Shown here: positions 8,672 through 18,018 of the stretch, piece by piece | Layout: the number at the start of each line of letters is the position of its first letter | How positions within the stretch are numbered: position 1 is the first letter of the stretch | DNA from: Erythrobacter sp. | GTDB taxonomy: Bacteria; Pseudomonadota; Alphaproteobacteria; Sphingomonadales; Sphingomonadaceae | DNA: 64,000 nucleotides | Assembly (NCBI GenBank): GCA_023653115.1 | Contig: JAMNXO010000001.1 | Span: forward strand, 62,001 to 126,000 | Direction of reading: 5' to 3' | Notes under the pieces: generated by a model | What the model saw: the letters and a program-made list of their open reading frames with translations, nothing else | Told to the model about the DNA's origin: nothing | The model's database searches: none | Translations under genes and position numbers: made by a program

Positions 8672-9501
8672 GTCAGCGCCTTCGCCACCGCCACGAACTC
8701 CGCGACACTCACCGTCTCGGCCCGCCGCGTCTCGTCGATGCCGAGGCTCGCGAGCGCGTCCAATGCCCCCGGCACACCCTTCAGGCTCTGGCGCAGCATC
8801 TTGCGGCGTTGGCCGAAGGCGGCTTCGGTGAGGCGTTCGAGCATCCGGGCCGAGACGCCTTCGGGCATCGGCGCAGGTCTCACGTGCACAATTGCGCTCA
8901 TCACTTTGGGCGGCGGGGTGAAGGCACTGCGGTGGACTTTCATCGCAAGGCTTGAGTCAGCCCGCCACTGGGCCAGCACAGCGAGGCGGCCATAGGCGTC
9001 GTCTCCCGCCGATGCGACGATCCGGTCGGCCACCTCGCGCTGGAACATCAGGGTGAGCGACTGCCATCGTCCCGAGGCTTGGGGCGGCCATGCCTCGCCC
9101 GAAAGCCAGCGCACAAACAGCGCGGTGCCGACGTTGTAGGGCAGGTTGGAGAGCACATGGAACGGCTCCCCGTTCATCAAGGCATTGTGATCGAGCTTGA
9201 GCGCGTCGCCTTCGATCACGGTCAGTTGGCCGGGAAAGGCCTCGCCCAGTTCTTCGAGCGCGGGCAGGCAGCGGCGGTCCATCTCGATCGCGGTGACCTT
9301 TGCGCCCGCGCGCAGCAGCGCCCGTGTCAATCCTCCGGGGCCGGGGCCGACTTCGAGCACCTGCGCGCCCGCCAGATCACCCGGCACCGCCGCGATGCGG
9401 GCGAGCAATTGCTCGTCGAGCAGGAAGTTCTGCCCCAGCGCCTTGGTCGCCGCGAGGCCGTGGCGCTTGATGACATCGCGGATCGGGGGAAGGTCTGTCA
9501 T
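8668..9501 (-). CDS. rsmA: 16S rRNA dimethyladenosine transferase RsmA (KsgA)
   Basis: RsmA dimethylates the two adjacent adenosines in the 3' terminal hairpin of 16S rRNA using S-adenosylmethionine. The 277-aa protein carries ALGQNFLLDEQLLARI, motif I VLEVGPGPGGLTRALL, an acidic AIEMDRRC, and the catalytic NLPYNVGTALF. The C-terminal small domain has GQRRKMLRQSLKG. Its ATG overlaps the pdxA stop as ATGA. It is the fourth gene of lptD-surA-pdxA-rsmA, a gene order known from many proteobacteria. Confidence 0.98.
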   Translation of the reverse strand: MTDLPPIRDVIKRHGLAATKALGQNFLLDEQLLARIAAVPGDLAGAQVLEVGPGPGGLTRALLRAGAKVTAIEMDRRCLPALEELGEAFPGQLTVIEGDALKLDHNALMNGEPFHVLSNLPYNVGTALFVRWLSGEAWPPQASGRWQSLTLMFQREVADRIVASAGDDAYGRLAVLAQWRADSSLAMKVHRSAFTPPPKVMSAIVHVRPAPMPEGVSARMLERLTEAAFGQRRKMLRQSLKGVPGALDALASLGIDETRRAETVSVAEFVAVAKALT

Positions 9502-10511
9502 ACTGCCGCCCGCGCTTGCGCCATATCCGCCGCCATCATGATCGCGGCGGCCATCGCGCCGGGATCGGCGAGGCCCTTGCCGGCGATGTCGAAGGCGGTG
9601 CCGTGATCGGGCGAGGTGCGGATGATGGGCAGGCCGAGCGTGACGTTGACGCCCTCGTCGACCTCAAGAGCCTTCAGCGGGATCAGCGCCTGATCGTGAT
9701 ACATACACAGCGCCGCGTCATAGCCCGTGCGCGCACGCGGCATGAACAGCGCATCGCCGGGGACGGGGCCGAAAGCGTCGATCCCCTCGGCTTGCAGGGC
9801 GGCGATGGCCGGCGCGATGATGCGCGCTTCCTCGTCGCCGAACTGGCCGCCTTCGCCCGCGTGGGGATTAAGCGCGGCAATCGCGAGGCGCGGGGCGGCA
9901 ATGCCGAAATCGCGGCGCAATCCTGCGGCCACGATGCGCGCCTTGTGGATGATCAGCTCGGCCGAGAGCAGGCCCGGCACTTCGGCCAGCGCCACGTGGA
10001 CGGTGAGCGGCACGGTGCGCAAGCTGGGCCCTGCCAGCATCATCACCGCATCGCGGTAGGGCTGGCCGCAGGCATCGGCGAGGAACTCGGTCTGGCCGGG
10101 ATAGTCCCAGCCGATTGCAGCGAGCGCGCTCTTGGCGATGGGCGCGGTCACCAGCCCGGCGGCAACGCCCGAGAGGGCAAACTTGGTCGCCCAGGTGAGC
10201 GAGGCCAGCGCCAGCCTTGCCCCTTCGGGCGAGGGCTTGCCCGGCGTCCATGGCGCATCGAGCCCCGCCATCACCGGCAGGCCGGCAGCGGACGCGAACA
10301 GGGCTTCGGCAGGCTCGGCAATCGGCACGATCGGGCAGTCGATCCCGAGCGCCTCGGCCGCCGTCCGCAGCACCGCGGGGCCGCCCACCACAAAGGCGGG
10401 CGGCGCGCGGCGCTCAGCCTTGAGCCGTTGCCATGCGCCCAGGATCACTTCCGAGCCAATGCCCGCCGGATCGCCCAATGCGATGGCGAGAGGTGCGGGA
10501 TGGGCGCTCAA
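9498..10511 (-). CDS. pdxA: 4-hydroxythreonine-4-phosphate dehydrogenase PdxA
   Basis: PdxA oxidises 4-phosphohydroxy-L-threonine with NAD(P) in pyridoxal phosphate synthesis. The 337-aa protein has LAIALGDPAGIGSEV at the N-terminus, then GLVTAPIAKSAL, YPGQTEFLAD, LTVHVALAEVPGLL, LNPHAGEGGQFGDEE (metal-binding His) and CMYHDQALIPLKAL (metal-binding His). The only plausible start, just before the conserved GDPAG block, is a TTG at 10511 that overlaps the surA stop (TTGA). This suggests translation depends on coupling to surA. Its stop in turn overlaps rsmA. Confidence 0.97.
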   Translation of the reverse strand: MSAHPAPLAIALGDPAGIGSEVILGAWQRLKAERRAPPAFVVGGPAVLRTAAEALGIDCPIVPIAEPAEALFASAAGLPVMAGLDAPWTPGKPSPEGARLALASLTWATKFALSGVAAGLVTAPIAKSALAAIGWDYPGQTEFLADACGQPYRDAVMMLAGPSLRTVPLTVHVALAEVPGLLSAELIIHKARIVAAGLRRDFGIAAPRLAIAALNPHAGEGGQFGDEEARIIAPAIAALQAEGIDAFGPVPGDALFMPRARTGYDAALCMYHDQALIPLKALEVDEGVNVTLGLPIIRTSPDHGTAFDIAGKGLADPGAMAAAIMMAADMAQARAAV

Positions 10512-11875
10512 TTGTACTCGATATAGGCGTCGTTGCGCAGATCGCGCAGATAGCGCTGGGCGCGCTTGTTGACGCGCTCCTGCTCGATCTGGTCCATCAC
10601 GGCCGCAAAGGTCGGTGCGCCCGAATCCTCGGGATCATCGCGTCCGCACACCATCAGCACGCGCACGCCTTCCTGCACGCCGCCGAACAGCGGTGTGGTC
10701 TGGCCGATCTGCAGATTGAGGATGATCGCGCGCAGCTGCTCGGGCAGGTTGGCGGCCTTGATCTGGTCGTTCGAGACAACCTGCGCGCCAACGGCCGCAG
10801 CTCCGGCTTCGACATCGCCGCAGCCGCGCAGGCCCTCGATATAGGCACCGAACTGTTCGACCTTGGCAGCGGCGGCGGCCTCGGTGACGCCAGGCGCAAA
10901 GCTGATCGAGATCTGCTTCAGGCTCAGCACCGCCTCGTTGGGATCGGCCATCAGCACCTGGCGCTTGTTGATGAGGTAGACGATCGAGAAACCGCCGGGG
11001 ATCTCGATCGGGCCGTTCAACTGCCCGGGCTGCATCGTGCGCGCCACAGCGGCAATCTGCGCCGGCAGCTGGCCGAGGCGCACCCAGCCCAGATCGCCGC
11101 CGACCACAGCCGTGGTGGCTTCGGAGAACTGGCGCGCATAGGCGACAAAGCTGCCGCCCTGCTGCAGCTGCTCGATGATCGACTGCGCGTTCTTGAGCAC
11201 CGTGGCGCGGTTTTCGGTGGTGGCCGAAAGGTAGATCTCGCCAAGCCGGTATTCGTCGGTGCCCTTGGCCTCGTTCATGCGGGTCAGCACGTCGTTGACC
11301 TCTTCGGCCGAGACGTTGACGAAGGGCATGATATTCCGGCGCAGGAGGTTTTCCCACGCGATCTCGCCTTCGATCTGACGCTTGAGCGAGATCGGCGAGG
11401 AACCGATGGAGAGGAGATACTCGTCCATCTTCTTGGGCTCGCTGCCGAAGTTCTGCGCGGCAAGCTGCTGGTAGGTCTTTTCCACCTCATCGGGGGTGAC
11501 CCTGAGTTCGGCGGCTTCGGCGGCCTGCACCTTCAGCGTTTCGTCGATCAGGTTGCGCAGCACCTGCACCCGCAGACGCAGCAGCTCATCTTCGGCAACC
11601 GGCGCTTCGGCCGAGGCCGTGACCAGCGCAACGCGTTGGTCGATGTCGGTGCCGGTGATCACAAAGCCGTTGACCACCGCAGTGGCGGTGCGGCGATCGG
11701 GATCGGTCTTGCCGAAGATGGTGATGTCTTCGGGCAGGCCGAAGGGATTTTCAGCGGTCGGCACCGCAACCGTCTGTGCGGCGACCGGCATAATGACGAG
11801 GCCGAGCAGTCCGGCAGCCGCCAGCGCGGTTCCGGTTTTGGCCAGCAGGCTCTTGGAAAACAGCTTCACACTCAC
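10508..11875 (-). CDS. surA: Periplasmic chaperone/peptidyl-prolyl isomerase SurA
   Basis: SurA assists folding of outer-membrane proteins in the periplasm. The 455-aa protein has a signal peptide (hydrophobic LAAAGLLGLVIMPVAAQ), a SurA N-terminal helical domain (VNGFVITGTDIDQRVALV ... LRVQVLRNLIDETLKVQAA), and a parvulin-type PPIase domain with GGSFVAYARQFSEA, GGDLGWVRLGQLP and PIEIPGGFSIVYLI. The C-terminal domain is weaker. The start is at GTG 11875, with a second GTG two codons later equally possible. It lies downstream of lptD (a client of SurA-family chaperones) and overlaps pdxA. Confidence 0.95.
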   Translation of the reverse strand: MSVKLFSKSLLAKTGTALAAAGLLGLVIMPVAAQTVAVPTAENPFGLPEDITIFGKTDPDRRTATAVVNGFVITGTDIDQRVALVTASAEAPVAEDELLRLRVQVLRNLIDETLKVQAAEAAELRVTPDEVEKTYQQLAAQNFGSEPKKMDEYLLSIGSSPISLKRQIEGEIAWENLLRRNIMPFVNVSAEEVNDVLTRMNEAKGTDEYRLGEIYLSATTENRATVLKNAQSIIEQLQQGGSFVAYARQFSEATTAVVGGDLGWVRLGQLPAQIAAVARTMQPGQLNGPIEIPGGFSIVYLINKRQVLMADPNEAVLSLKQISISFAPGVTEAAAAAKVEQFGAYIEGLRGCGDVEAGAAAVGAQVVSNDQIKAANLPEQLRAIILNLQIGQTTPLFGGVQEGVRVLMVCGRDDPEDSGAPTFAAVMDQIEQERVNKRAQRYLRDLRNDAYIEYN

Positions 11876-12079
11876 TCGTTCAATCCCGCCTTGTGGCTAA
11901 AAACTTCTGCGCGACCCCTCACGCATGACCCGCCTTTGCAATGCGCCGGCTGAATGGAAGCTGAGTCCCGCCCGATTGCCGGGGGCGAGGTCTGCTGCCA
12001 GTTGGCGTGCCCTTTAGACCGGATTTGCCTTGCTGCCAATTCGTGCAGGCAAATCCTGCGGGCAATTCTTTGGCATCAC

Positions 12080-12161
12080 CGGAAGCCGAGGTTGCGCGAT
12101 GCAAAGAACAGCTGGCCCGCATTAGCGGAAGCCCAGATTCCGCAATGCAAAGAACAGCTGG
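12080..12161. repeat. 46-bp-period tandem duplication of the lptD 3' end
   Basis: Two 36-bp units, 12080-12115 and 12126-12161, match at 32 positions. The right unit encodes the last residues of LptD (QLFFALRNLGFR, stop at 12122). The left unit, just past the stop, would encode QLFFASRNLGFR plus a TGA stop, but the period of 46 bp puts it out of frame. This is a remnant of a small duplication at the C-terminal beta-strand. The rest of 11876-12079, between the repeat and surA, shows no gene. Confidence 0.88.
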
Positions 12162-14488
12162 AAGGTGTTGCCGCGCCGCGCATCGCCCGCGTCGATGAAG
12201 TCGCGCCGCCAGGTTGCGCCCAATTCGATGCAGTCGTCCTGATAGGACACGCCGAGGCGGGTGCGGATCGGTTCGAACCCGTCGGGCTGGAACACCGGAT
12301 CCTCGGCTGCATCGGTAAGGTTGAACACGCCCGATCCGAACACCGACCAGCGCCGCCCCAATGCGATGCGGGCGGCGGCGCGCAATTCCTCGCGGTCGCG
12401 CAGGTCTTCCACAGTCTGGATGTCGCGGTTCAGCCGCAGATAGCCCACTTCGACATAGGTGCGGCGCGAGCCGATCGACGCGTCGATCTCGTTGCGGCGG
12501 ATCGCGAGGTTGTCCTTGTCGAGCCGGAAGCGGTGGGTGACATTGAGGAAATCGCGGAACCGGATCTGGGTGCGCCCGACGAAGTCCGAGACCCGGTCGG
12601 ACAGGCCGGTGCCGGGCGGGAAGATCTGTTCTTCGGGATCATCGAAGCGATAGGATTGCCCGATGGTGGTCGACACCTTCCAGCCGGGGCGCTGCAATTC
12701 CCAGTCCACCCCCCAGGTGACGCGGGTGCCGTCTTCCACGCGGTCATAGCCGGGGAAGCGGTTGAGGGCGAAGAGGTTCGAATCCTCAAGGTCAATCGCG
12801 CGCGCATCTTCGTTGGGCACATCGAGATTGCGCAGCTTGGGGCTGGCGACGATTTGCACGCGCGGCTTCAGGACGTGTGTGCCGCCGAAAATCTCGCCTA
12901 CGAACGGCCATTCGATGTCCAGCGCGGCGGTGGCGATGCCGCGCGTGGTCCAGCCTTCGGTGCCGCGATAGCTCGGCGTGGTGGTGGCGAGGATGTTGTC
13001 GGTATTGTAAATGTCGCCGCGCACCAGCGCTGTCAGGGTGACAACCTGGCCGAGGCCGGTCAGCCGCCGCAGATCCCACTTCGCCCCGGCAAAGGCGCGC
13101 TGGGTGTCCTGCCCGTCATTGCGCAGCAGCGCGAGGCTGTTGAGCTGCAATTCGATATTCCCGCCCAGCACCGGATCGGCCAGCCGCTGGCGGAAATCGA
13201 GCGCGGGCAGGGCAAGTGGGATCTGGCCCTGCTGGGCGTTGATACGCAGCGTCTGCGTCGCCCAGCCGGCGAGCGAGAAATAGGACCGCTCGGTAATCCG
13301 CTCGAGATTGATGGTCGAGCGCAGCCGGTCATCGCGGCTGAGATCGTAACGGCGCAGGAAGGTGCGGTCGCTGGCGAGACGGATCGAGCCTGTCAGGCTC
13401 CATTCGGGCGAGAACTGGAACCGTCCATTGCCTTCGATATAGCCGCGGGGATCGCTCTGGAAGCTCTGCCCGCCGGTGAAGTCGGTCAGGCGGTCGCTGG
13501 CGGTCAGATAGCCGGTGATCTGGTAGGCGCCGAGGTCGGTCAGGTGCCGCCACTTGGCGCTCGCCATCGGGGCGACGTCGGAGAATACGAAGGCCCCCAG
13601 CGTCAGATCGCGATTATCGGCCAGCCGCCAGTAATATTCGCCGCTCACCTCAAGCCCGTTGACCTGACTGATGCGCAGATCGGGCACGAGGAAACCGGAT
13701 TCGCCCTTGCCATCGGTGCGGATCCCGAGGCCCGGCAGCGGCAGGATGCGCGCGCCGAACAATTCGAGCATCGCGCCCGAAAAGCGGATCGTGTTCTTGT
13801 TCTGGTCGTAGATCACGCGGTCGGCAGTGACGCGCCAGCTTGGATCCTTGCCGCAGCCCTGAGCATCGCTCACGGCGCAGGCGGTGTAGGCCGCATCAGA
13901 CAGCACCGCGACGCCATCCTCGCCGCGCTCGGCCGAGCGGGCTGCGAGGCGCCCGCCGGCGCGCAGGGTGATCAGCAGCTCGGCCATGGCGCCGGCCTCG
14001 AAGGTTTCGGTCAGCTCGACCTGATCGGTGAACAGCTGGTTGCCGGCATCATCCACCAGCCGGATATTGCCAGTGGCGATGATCTTGCCGGTGTTGCGAT
14101 CCCAGGTGACCTCGTCAGCGCGAACCGAGCGGTCTTCCGAACGCAGGATGACATTGCCGCGCGCGGTGACGATATCGGTGTCGCTGTTGAAGCTGAGCTC
14201 CTTCGCCTCGAAATCGATCTGGCGCGGGGCAGGGGCCGCGGCCGCGATTTGCTCGGCGGTGATGAGCTGAATGTCGTCGATACCGGGCCGCGGGATGCGT
14301 GTGCTGACATGGTGATCCGGCCCATATTCGCCCTCGGCCGGCGGCGGCGACTGCTCCTGCGCGGAAAGCGCTGCGGGCGCGGCAAGGAGCACCAGAGCCA
14401 GCACCAGACGCGATGGCGCGCCCTGCGCCAGAGAGCGCAAGGCGTGGCACGCGCGCCCACGCGATCCCTCTGGCGAACCTCCCGACAT
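12122..14488 (-). CDS. lptD: LPS-assembly protein LptD
   Basis: LptD forms, with LptE, the outer-membrane translocon that inserts lipopolysaccharide into the outer leaflet. With the ATG at 14488 the protein has 788 residues. It has a signal peptide ending in APAALSAQ, then an LptA/OstA-like periplasmic domain (IDFEAKELSFNSDTDIVTARGNV ... RADEVTWDRNTGKIIATGNI), then a large beta-barrel domain (LGIRTDGKGESGFLVPDLRIS onward) ending in an aromatic/Arg-rich strand. A TTG 12 codons upstream is an alternative start. It heads the lptD-surA-pdxA-rsmA cluster. The 3' end has been tandemly duplicated. The essential function makes a gene this intact unsurprising. Confidence 0.96.
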   Translation of the reverse strand: MSGGSPEGSRGRACHALRSLAQGAPSRLVLALVLLAAPAALSAQEQSPPPAEGEYGPDHHVSTRIPRPGIDDIQLITAEQIAAAAPAPRQIDFEAKELSFNSDTDIVTARGNVILRSEDRSVRADEVTWDRNTGKIIATGNIRLVDDAGNQLFTDQVELTETFEAGAMAELLITLRAGGRLAARSAERGEDGVAVLSDAAYTACAVSDAQGCGKDPSWRVTADRVIYDQNKNTIRFSGAMLELFGARILPLPGLGIRTDGKGESGFLVPDLRISQVNGLEVSGEYYWRLADNRDLTLGAFVFSDVAPMASAKWRHLTDLGAYQITGYLTASDRLTDFTGGQSFQSDPRGYIEGNGRFQFSPEWSLTGSIRLASDRTFLRRYDLSRDDRLRSTINLERITERSYFSLAGWATQTLRINAQQGQIPLALPALDFRQRLADPVLGGNIELQLNSLALLRNDGQDTQRAFAGAKWDLRRLTGLGQVVTLTALVRGDIYNTDNILATTTPSYRGTEGWTTRGIATAALDIEWPFVGEIFGGTHVLKPRVQIVASPKLRNLDVPNEDARAIDLEDSNLFALNRFPGYDRVEDGTRVTWGVDWELQRPGWKVSTTIGQSYRFDDPEEQIFPPGTGLSDRVSDFVGRTQIRFRDFLNVTHRFRLDKDNLAIRRNEIDASIGSRRTYVEVGYLRLNRDIQTVEDLRDREELRAAARIALGRRWSVFGSGVFNLTDAAEDPVFQPDGFEPIRTRLGVSYQDDCIELGATWRRDFIDAGDARRGNTFQLFFALRNLGFR

Positions 14489-14637
14489 GGCCTTGCCTAT
14501 TGCACCGCTCGCGCCTAATCGCAATCGCGTTTGCGGCCTTGTGCGCGCCCTTGTCGGCGCTTGCTGGCTGCGCCCCTTCAGCGCCCGGTCGGCCCATCCG
14601 TCTGACCGGCGTGCAGCCCCATTCTTGCGGAGACCCC

Positions 14638-16098
14638 ATGCAGATCCTCTTTACCGCCACCCCGCCCGCTGATGTCCGTCTGCACGCCCGCCTCGTCAAT
14701 CAGGGTGCCAGCCTTGCCGGACTTGATCAGGCGCTGGTCGAGGGTGCGGCTGCAGCGCGGTTTTCGGGGCGTGTGGGGCAGGTGTTCGAAGGCTTTGCGG
14801 CGCAAGGCGGTGTGGTGAAGCGGATCGCGCTTGCCGGAGCAGGCGAGGCAGGGGCGGGCGAGCGCAAGCTCCACCTCGAGCGTGCCGGCGCGGCGCTGAC
14901 GGCGAAGTATCTCACCTCGGGCGAGCCCGCGATGGTGCTCGATTTGTCGGGCGCCGGTCTTTCGGCCGATGATGCGGCCGCCGTTCTGCTCGGTCTGCGC
15001 CTGCGCGGCTGGCGCCACGACAAGTATCGCACGCGCCTGGCCGCCGACAAGCGCCCCTCGCTCACCACCATCCACGTCACCGGCGCGCCCGAGGGCACCC
15101 AGGCGACCTGGGCGCGCGAGGAGGCCGTGGCCAAGGGCGTCGAATTCACCCGCACGCTGGTGACGGAACCTGCCAACATCATCTACCCCGCCAGCTTCGT
15201 GGCCGCCTGCGAGGAAGCCTTTGCGGGCACCGGCGTGGAAATCACCGTGCTGGGCGAGCCCGAAATGGAAGCGCTCGGCATGGGCGCGCTGCTCGGCGTG
15301 GGCATGGGCTCCGAGCGCGAGTCGAAGCTGCTCGCGATCCGCTGGAACGGCGGTGCGGCTGGCGACAAGCCGACCGTGTTCGTCGGCAAAGGCGTCACCT
15401 TCGATACCGGCGGTATCTCCTTGAAGCCGCCGCCGGGCATGGAAGACATGAAGTGGGACATGGGCGGCGCAGGCGCGGTCGCTGGCGCGATGCTGGCCCT
15501 CGCCACGCGCAAGGCCAAGGCCAACGTGATCGGCGTGATGGGCCTCGTCGAGAATATGCCCGATGGCAAGGCACAGCGCCCCGGCGATATCGTCACCACC
15601 ATGAGCGGCCAGACGGTCGAAGTGCTCAACACCGATGCCGAAGGCCGGCTGGTGCTGTGCGACGTGCTGCACTGGGCGCAGGAGCAGTATGACGCGGCGC
15701 GGATCGTCGATCTGGCGACGCTGACCGGTGCGATGATCATCAGCCTCGGCAATGAATATGGCGGGATGTTCGCCAATGACGATACGCTGGCCGCACAACT
15801 GACCGCGGCGGGCCTCGCCAGCGGTGACAAGCTGTGGCGGATGCCGCTGGGTGCAAATTACGACAAGATGATCGATTCGCCGGTTGCCGATATCAAGAAC
15901 GTCGGCCCGCGCGAGGCAGGCTCGATCACGGCGGCGCAGTTCATCCAGCGCTTCATCCGGAACGGCACGCCCTGGGCGCACCTCGATATCGCCGGCATGG
16001 TGTGGGCGGCCAAGCCTGGCCACAGCTGGGACAAGGGCGCAACCGGCTACGGCGTGCGCCTGCTCGACCAGTTCGTGCGGGATGTGGCGGAAGGCTGA
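14638..16098 (+). CDS. pepA: Leucyl aminopeptidase (M17 family)
   Basis: This is a cytosolic two-metal aminopeptidase of 486 aa. The catalytic C-terminal domain shows VGKGVTFDTGGISLKP (Lys and Asp ligands), the MKWDMGGAGAV segment, and the M17 signature NTDAEGRL at residues 331-338, followed by DLATLTGAMI. The start at ATG 14638 has a GGAG Shine-Dalgarno. The frame is, however, open upstream. A TTG at 14500 would add 46 residues resembling a lipoprotein signal peptide with lipobox LAGC (Cys at 14569), so a secreted form cannot be excluded from sequence alone. It precedes the DUF2256 and holC genes, and pepA-holC is a known order. Confidence 0.96.
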   Translation: MQILFTATPPADVRLHARLVNQGASLAGLDQALVEGAAAARFSGRVGQVFEGFAAQGGVVKRIALAGAGEAGAGERKLHLERAGAALTAKYLTSGEPAMVLDLSGAGLSADDAAAVLLGLRLRGWRHDKYRTRLAADKRPSLTTIHVTGAPEGTQATWAREEAVAKGVEFTRTLVTEPANIIYPASFVAACEEAFAGTGVEITVLGEPEMEALGMGALLGVGMGSERESKLLAIRWNGGAAGDKPTVFVGKGVTFDTGGISLKPPPGMEDMKWDMGGAGAVAGAMLALATRKAKANVIGVMGLVENMPDGKAQRPGDIVTTMSGQTVEVLNTDAEGRLVLCDVLHWAQEQYDAARIVDLATLTGAMIISLGNEYGGMFANDDTLAAQLTAAGLASGDKLWRMPLGANYDKMIDSPVADIKNVGPREAGSITAAQFIQRFIRNGTPWAHLDIAGMVWAAKPGHSWDKGATGYGVRLLDQFVRDVAEG

Positions 16099-16258
16099 GG
16101 ATCGGCGTGAATTTCGGCCCGCAGGGCCGCAAGGCCGACCGGCCACCCGCAGCGATGCGGCCTTTTGGCCGCGTGAGCGAGGAAGCCAAAGGCGCGGACG
16201 CGCCTGCCGGCGTTTGAGGCGCAAATGATGCCTCAAGTAGCGAAGCGGTAGGCCGGAA

Positions 16259-16408
16259 ATGCCAAAAATGCGCAAGAAGTCCGATCTGCCGAGCAAGACC
16301 TGCCTCGCCTGCGGGCTGCCCTTCACATGGCGCAAGAAATGGGAGCGCGATTGGGACAATGTGAAGTATTGTTCCGATCGTTGCCGCCGTTTCAAAGGTG
16401 CCGTGTGA
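16259..16408 (+). CDS. DUF2256 zinc-ribbon-like small protein
   Basis: This protein of 49 residues is rich in Lys/Arg, with two cysteine pairs (CLAC at about residues 15-18 and CSDRC at 38-42) and the [20 protein letters not shown] block characteristic of DUF2256. The cysteines suggest a structural zinc site. The last codons overlap the holC start (GTGA), so the two are probably translated together. Its function is unknown; many bacterial DUF2256 genes sit beside unrelated housekeeping or photolyase genes. Confidence 0.88.
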   Translation: MPKMRKKSDLPSKTCLACGLPFTWRKKWERDWDNVKYCSDRCRRFKGAV

Positions 16409-16839
16409 AATTCGACTTCTGGCAGGTTACCGACGATCCGGTCGAAAAGGTTGTCGCGCTTATCGCCAAGCGGGTGCTCGGTGAGGGCGAGCGCCTGCTG
16501 GTGGTGAGCGAGAACGCCGAACAGCGCGCCGGAATCGCCCGCGAATTGTGGCAGGCGGGGCCCGAGAGCTTCCTTGCCAATGGCGAGGCCGATGCGCCCG
16601 GCAGCGCGGCCCAGCCGATCCTGCTGTCGGGCGACCTTGCTGCGCTGAACGGCGCCACCCACGCGATCCTTGCCGATGGCGTGTTTCGCGAAAACGAAGG
16701 GTTTTCTCGCCTCTTCCTGTTGTTCCCTCCGGACACAGCGCCCGCCGCGCGGGCGGCGTGGCGCGCGCTGGATGGCCGCGAGGAAGTGACCCGCGCCTAT
16801 TTCGCGCAGGAAGACGGGCGCTGGGTCAAGAAAGGCTGA
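16405..16839 (+). CDS. holC: DNA polymerase III subunit chi
   Basis: Chi links the clamp-loader complex to single-strand-binding protein during replication. The 144-aa protein starts at GTG 16405 with [25 protein letters not shown], continues with the conserved [22 protein letters not shown] block, and includes [23 protein letters not shown]. Length and motifs match HolC. The frame is open further upstream, but the GTG overlapping the DUF2256 stop gives the conserved N-terminus. Confidence 0.94.
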   Translation: MKFDFWQVTDDPVEKVVALIAKRVLGEGERLLVVSENAEQRAGIARELWQAGPESFLANGEADAPGSAAQPILLSGDLAALNGATHAILADGVFRENEGFSRLFLLFPPDTAPAARAAWRALDGREEVTRAYFAQEDGRWVKKG

Positions 16840-16901
16840 CGGCTTGCGGCGCCCGCTATGATGGGGAATGCTGGGCGCAGCGTTGACGGGGGGACAGGGC
16901 G

Positions 16902-17417
16902 ATGCGGATTGCTTCACTGGTCTGGGCGAGCGGCGCAGCAATGCTGCTGGCGGCCTGCGGTTCGGAAACCTCGGGCGAGTTCACCACCGAGGATGGCCAG
17001 AACGCCGAATACACCATCGACGAGGAAAGCGGCGAGACCAGCATGACGGTCAAGGGGCCGGATGGCATCGCCACCTTGCGCTCGGGCGCCCAAGTGCCGG
17101 TCAGTCTGCCGGACGGCTTCAGCCTCTATCCCGGTGCCAAGGTCGTCACCAACACCATCGTCAAGCAGGCCGACGGGCAGGGCACGATGGTGGTGTTCGA
17201 GACCGATGCCGAACCCGAAACCGTGGTCACCCATTTCCGCGAGCAGGCCAAGGCGGCCGGGTTCGAGATCGAGCTGGAAATGAACACCAACGGCACAATG
17301 ATGATCGGCGGCGAGCGCAAGGCTGATGGGGCAACCCTGTCGGTCACCGCCAGTCCCGGCGGGGAGGGCGGCGCCACCACGGGCCAGCTGATCATCGGCA
17401 GCAAGAAGGGCGGCTGA
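16902..17417 (+). CDS. Predicted lipoprotein of unknown function
   Basis: This 171-aa protein has a lipoprotein signal peptide (MRIASLVWASGAAMLLAACGS, lipobox LAAC with Cys19). An acidic linker and a compact domain follow (residues about 60-165: VPVSLPDGFSLYPGAKVVTN ... VVFETDAEPETVVTHFREQAKAAGFEIE). The VVTHFREQAKAAGFE helix and the preceding strand resemble small alpha/beta domains that accompany substrate- or metal-independent envelope lipoproteins, but I do not recognise a named family with confidence. A GGGGGGACAGGG ribosome-binding region precedes the ATG. It lies between holC and ndk on the same strand. Confidence 0.75.
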   Translation: MRIASLVWASGAAMLLAACGSETSGEFTTEDGQNAEYTIDEESGETSMTVKGPDGIATLRSGAQVPVSLPDGFSLYPGAKVVTNTIVKQADGQGTMVVFETDAEPETVVTHFREQAKAAGFEIELEMNTNGTMMIGGERKADGATLSVTASPGGEGGATTGQLIIGSKKGG

Positions 17418-17558
17418 TACCGGCGCAGCACGCGCTTCGCATGGTTTGGCCATTGCGCTGTTGACCGCCAGCATCGCGCGGCGCTTGCCATTTTGCAGCG
17501 CAGCATCTAACGGGCGCGGCCAATATCCCCCATAAAAAGACGTTCACAGGAGACTATC

Positions 17559-17981
17559 ATGGCGGTCACCCGCACCTTTTCGATCATCAAGCCCGATGCC
17601 ACCCGTCGCAACCTCACCGGCGCCGTCACCAAGATGCTGGAAGATGCCGGCCTGCGCGTCGTTGCCAGCAAGCGCATCCACATGACCCGCGAACAGGCCG
17701 AAGGCTTCTACGGCGTGCACCGCGAGCGCCCGTTCTTCGGTGAACTCGTCGACTTCATGATGAGCGAGCCGGTTGTGGTGCAGGTGCTCGAAGGCGAAGA
17801 CGCCGTCACCCGCAACCGCGACATCATGGGCGCGACCAACCCGGCCGACGCTGCACCGGGCACGATCCGCAAGGAACTGGCCCTGTCGATCGGTGAGAAC
17901 ACCGTCCACGGCTCGGATTCGGAAGAAAACGCCGCGATCGAAATCGCGTTCTTCTTCAAGCCGGAAGAAATCGTCGGCTGA
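17559..17981 (+). CDS. ndk: Nucleoside diphosphate kinase
   Basis: Ndk passes phosphate from nucleoside triphosphates to nucleoside diphosphates through a phosphohistidine. The 140-aa protein contains [16 protein letters not shown] (nucleotide-binding Lys), the [14 protein letters not shown] loop and the active-site [12 protein letters not shown] with His117. An AGGAG Shine-Dalgarno precedes the ATG. It ends before a strong intrinsic terminator at 18019-18048, so it is probably transcribed as a short unit. Confidence 0.98.
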   Translation: MAVTRTFSIIKPDATRRNLTGAVTKMLEDAGLRVVASKRIHMTREQAEGFYGVHRERPFFGELVDFMMSEPVVVQVLEGEDAVTRNRDIMGATNPADAAPGTIRKELALSIGENTVHGSDSEENAAIEIAFFFKPEEIVG

Positions 17982-18018
17982 TCGCAACCGCTTTCGCTGT
18001 CCGGCATGAACGGCTGCA

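Noticed and set aside
11954..16941. Long open frames antisense to lptD and pepA (11954-14518 plus, 14578-16941 minus)
   Set aside because: The real genes on the other strand carry clear motifs; the antisense products have biased composition.
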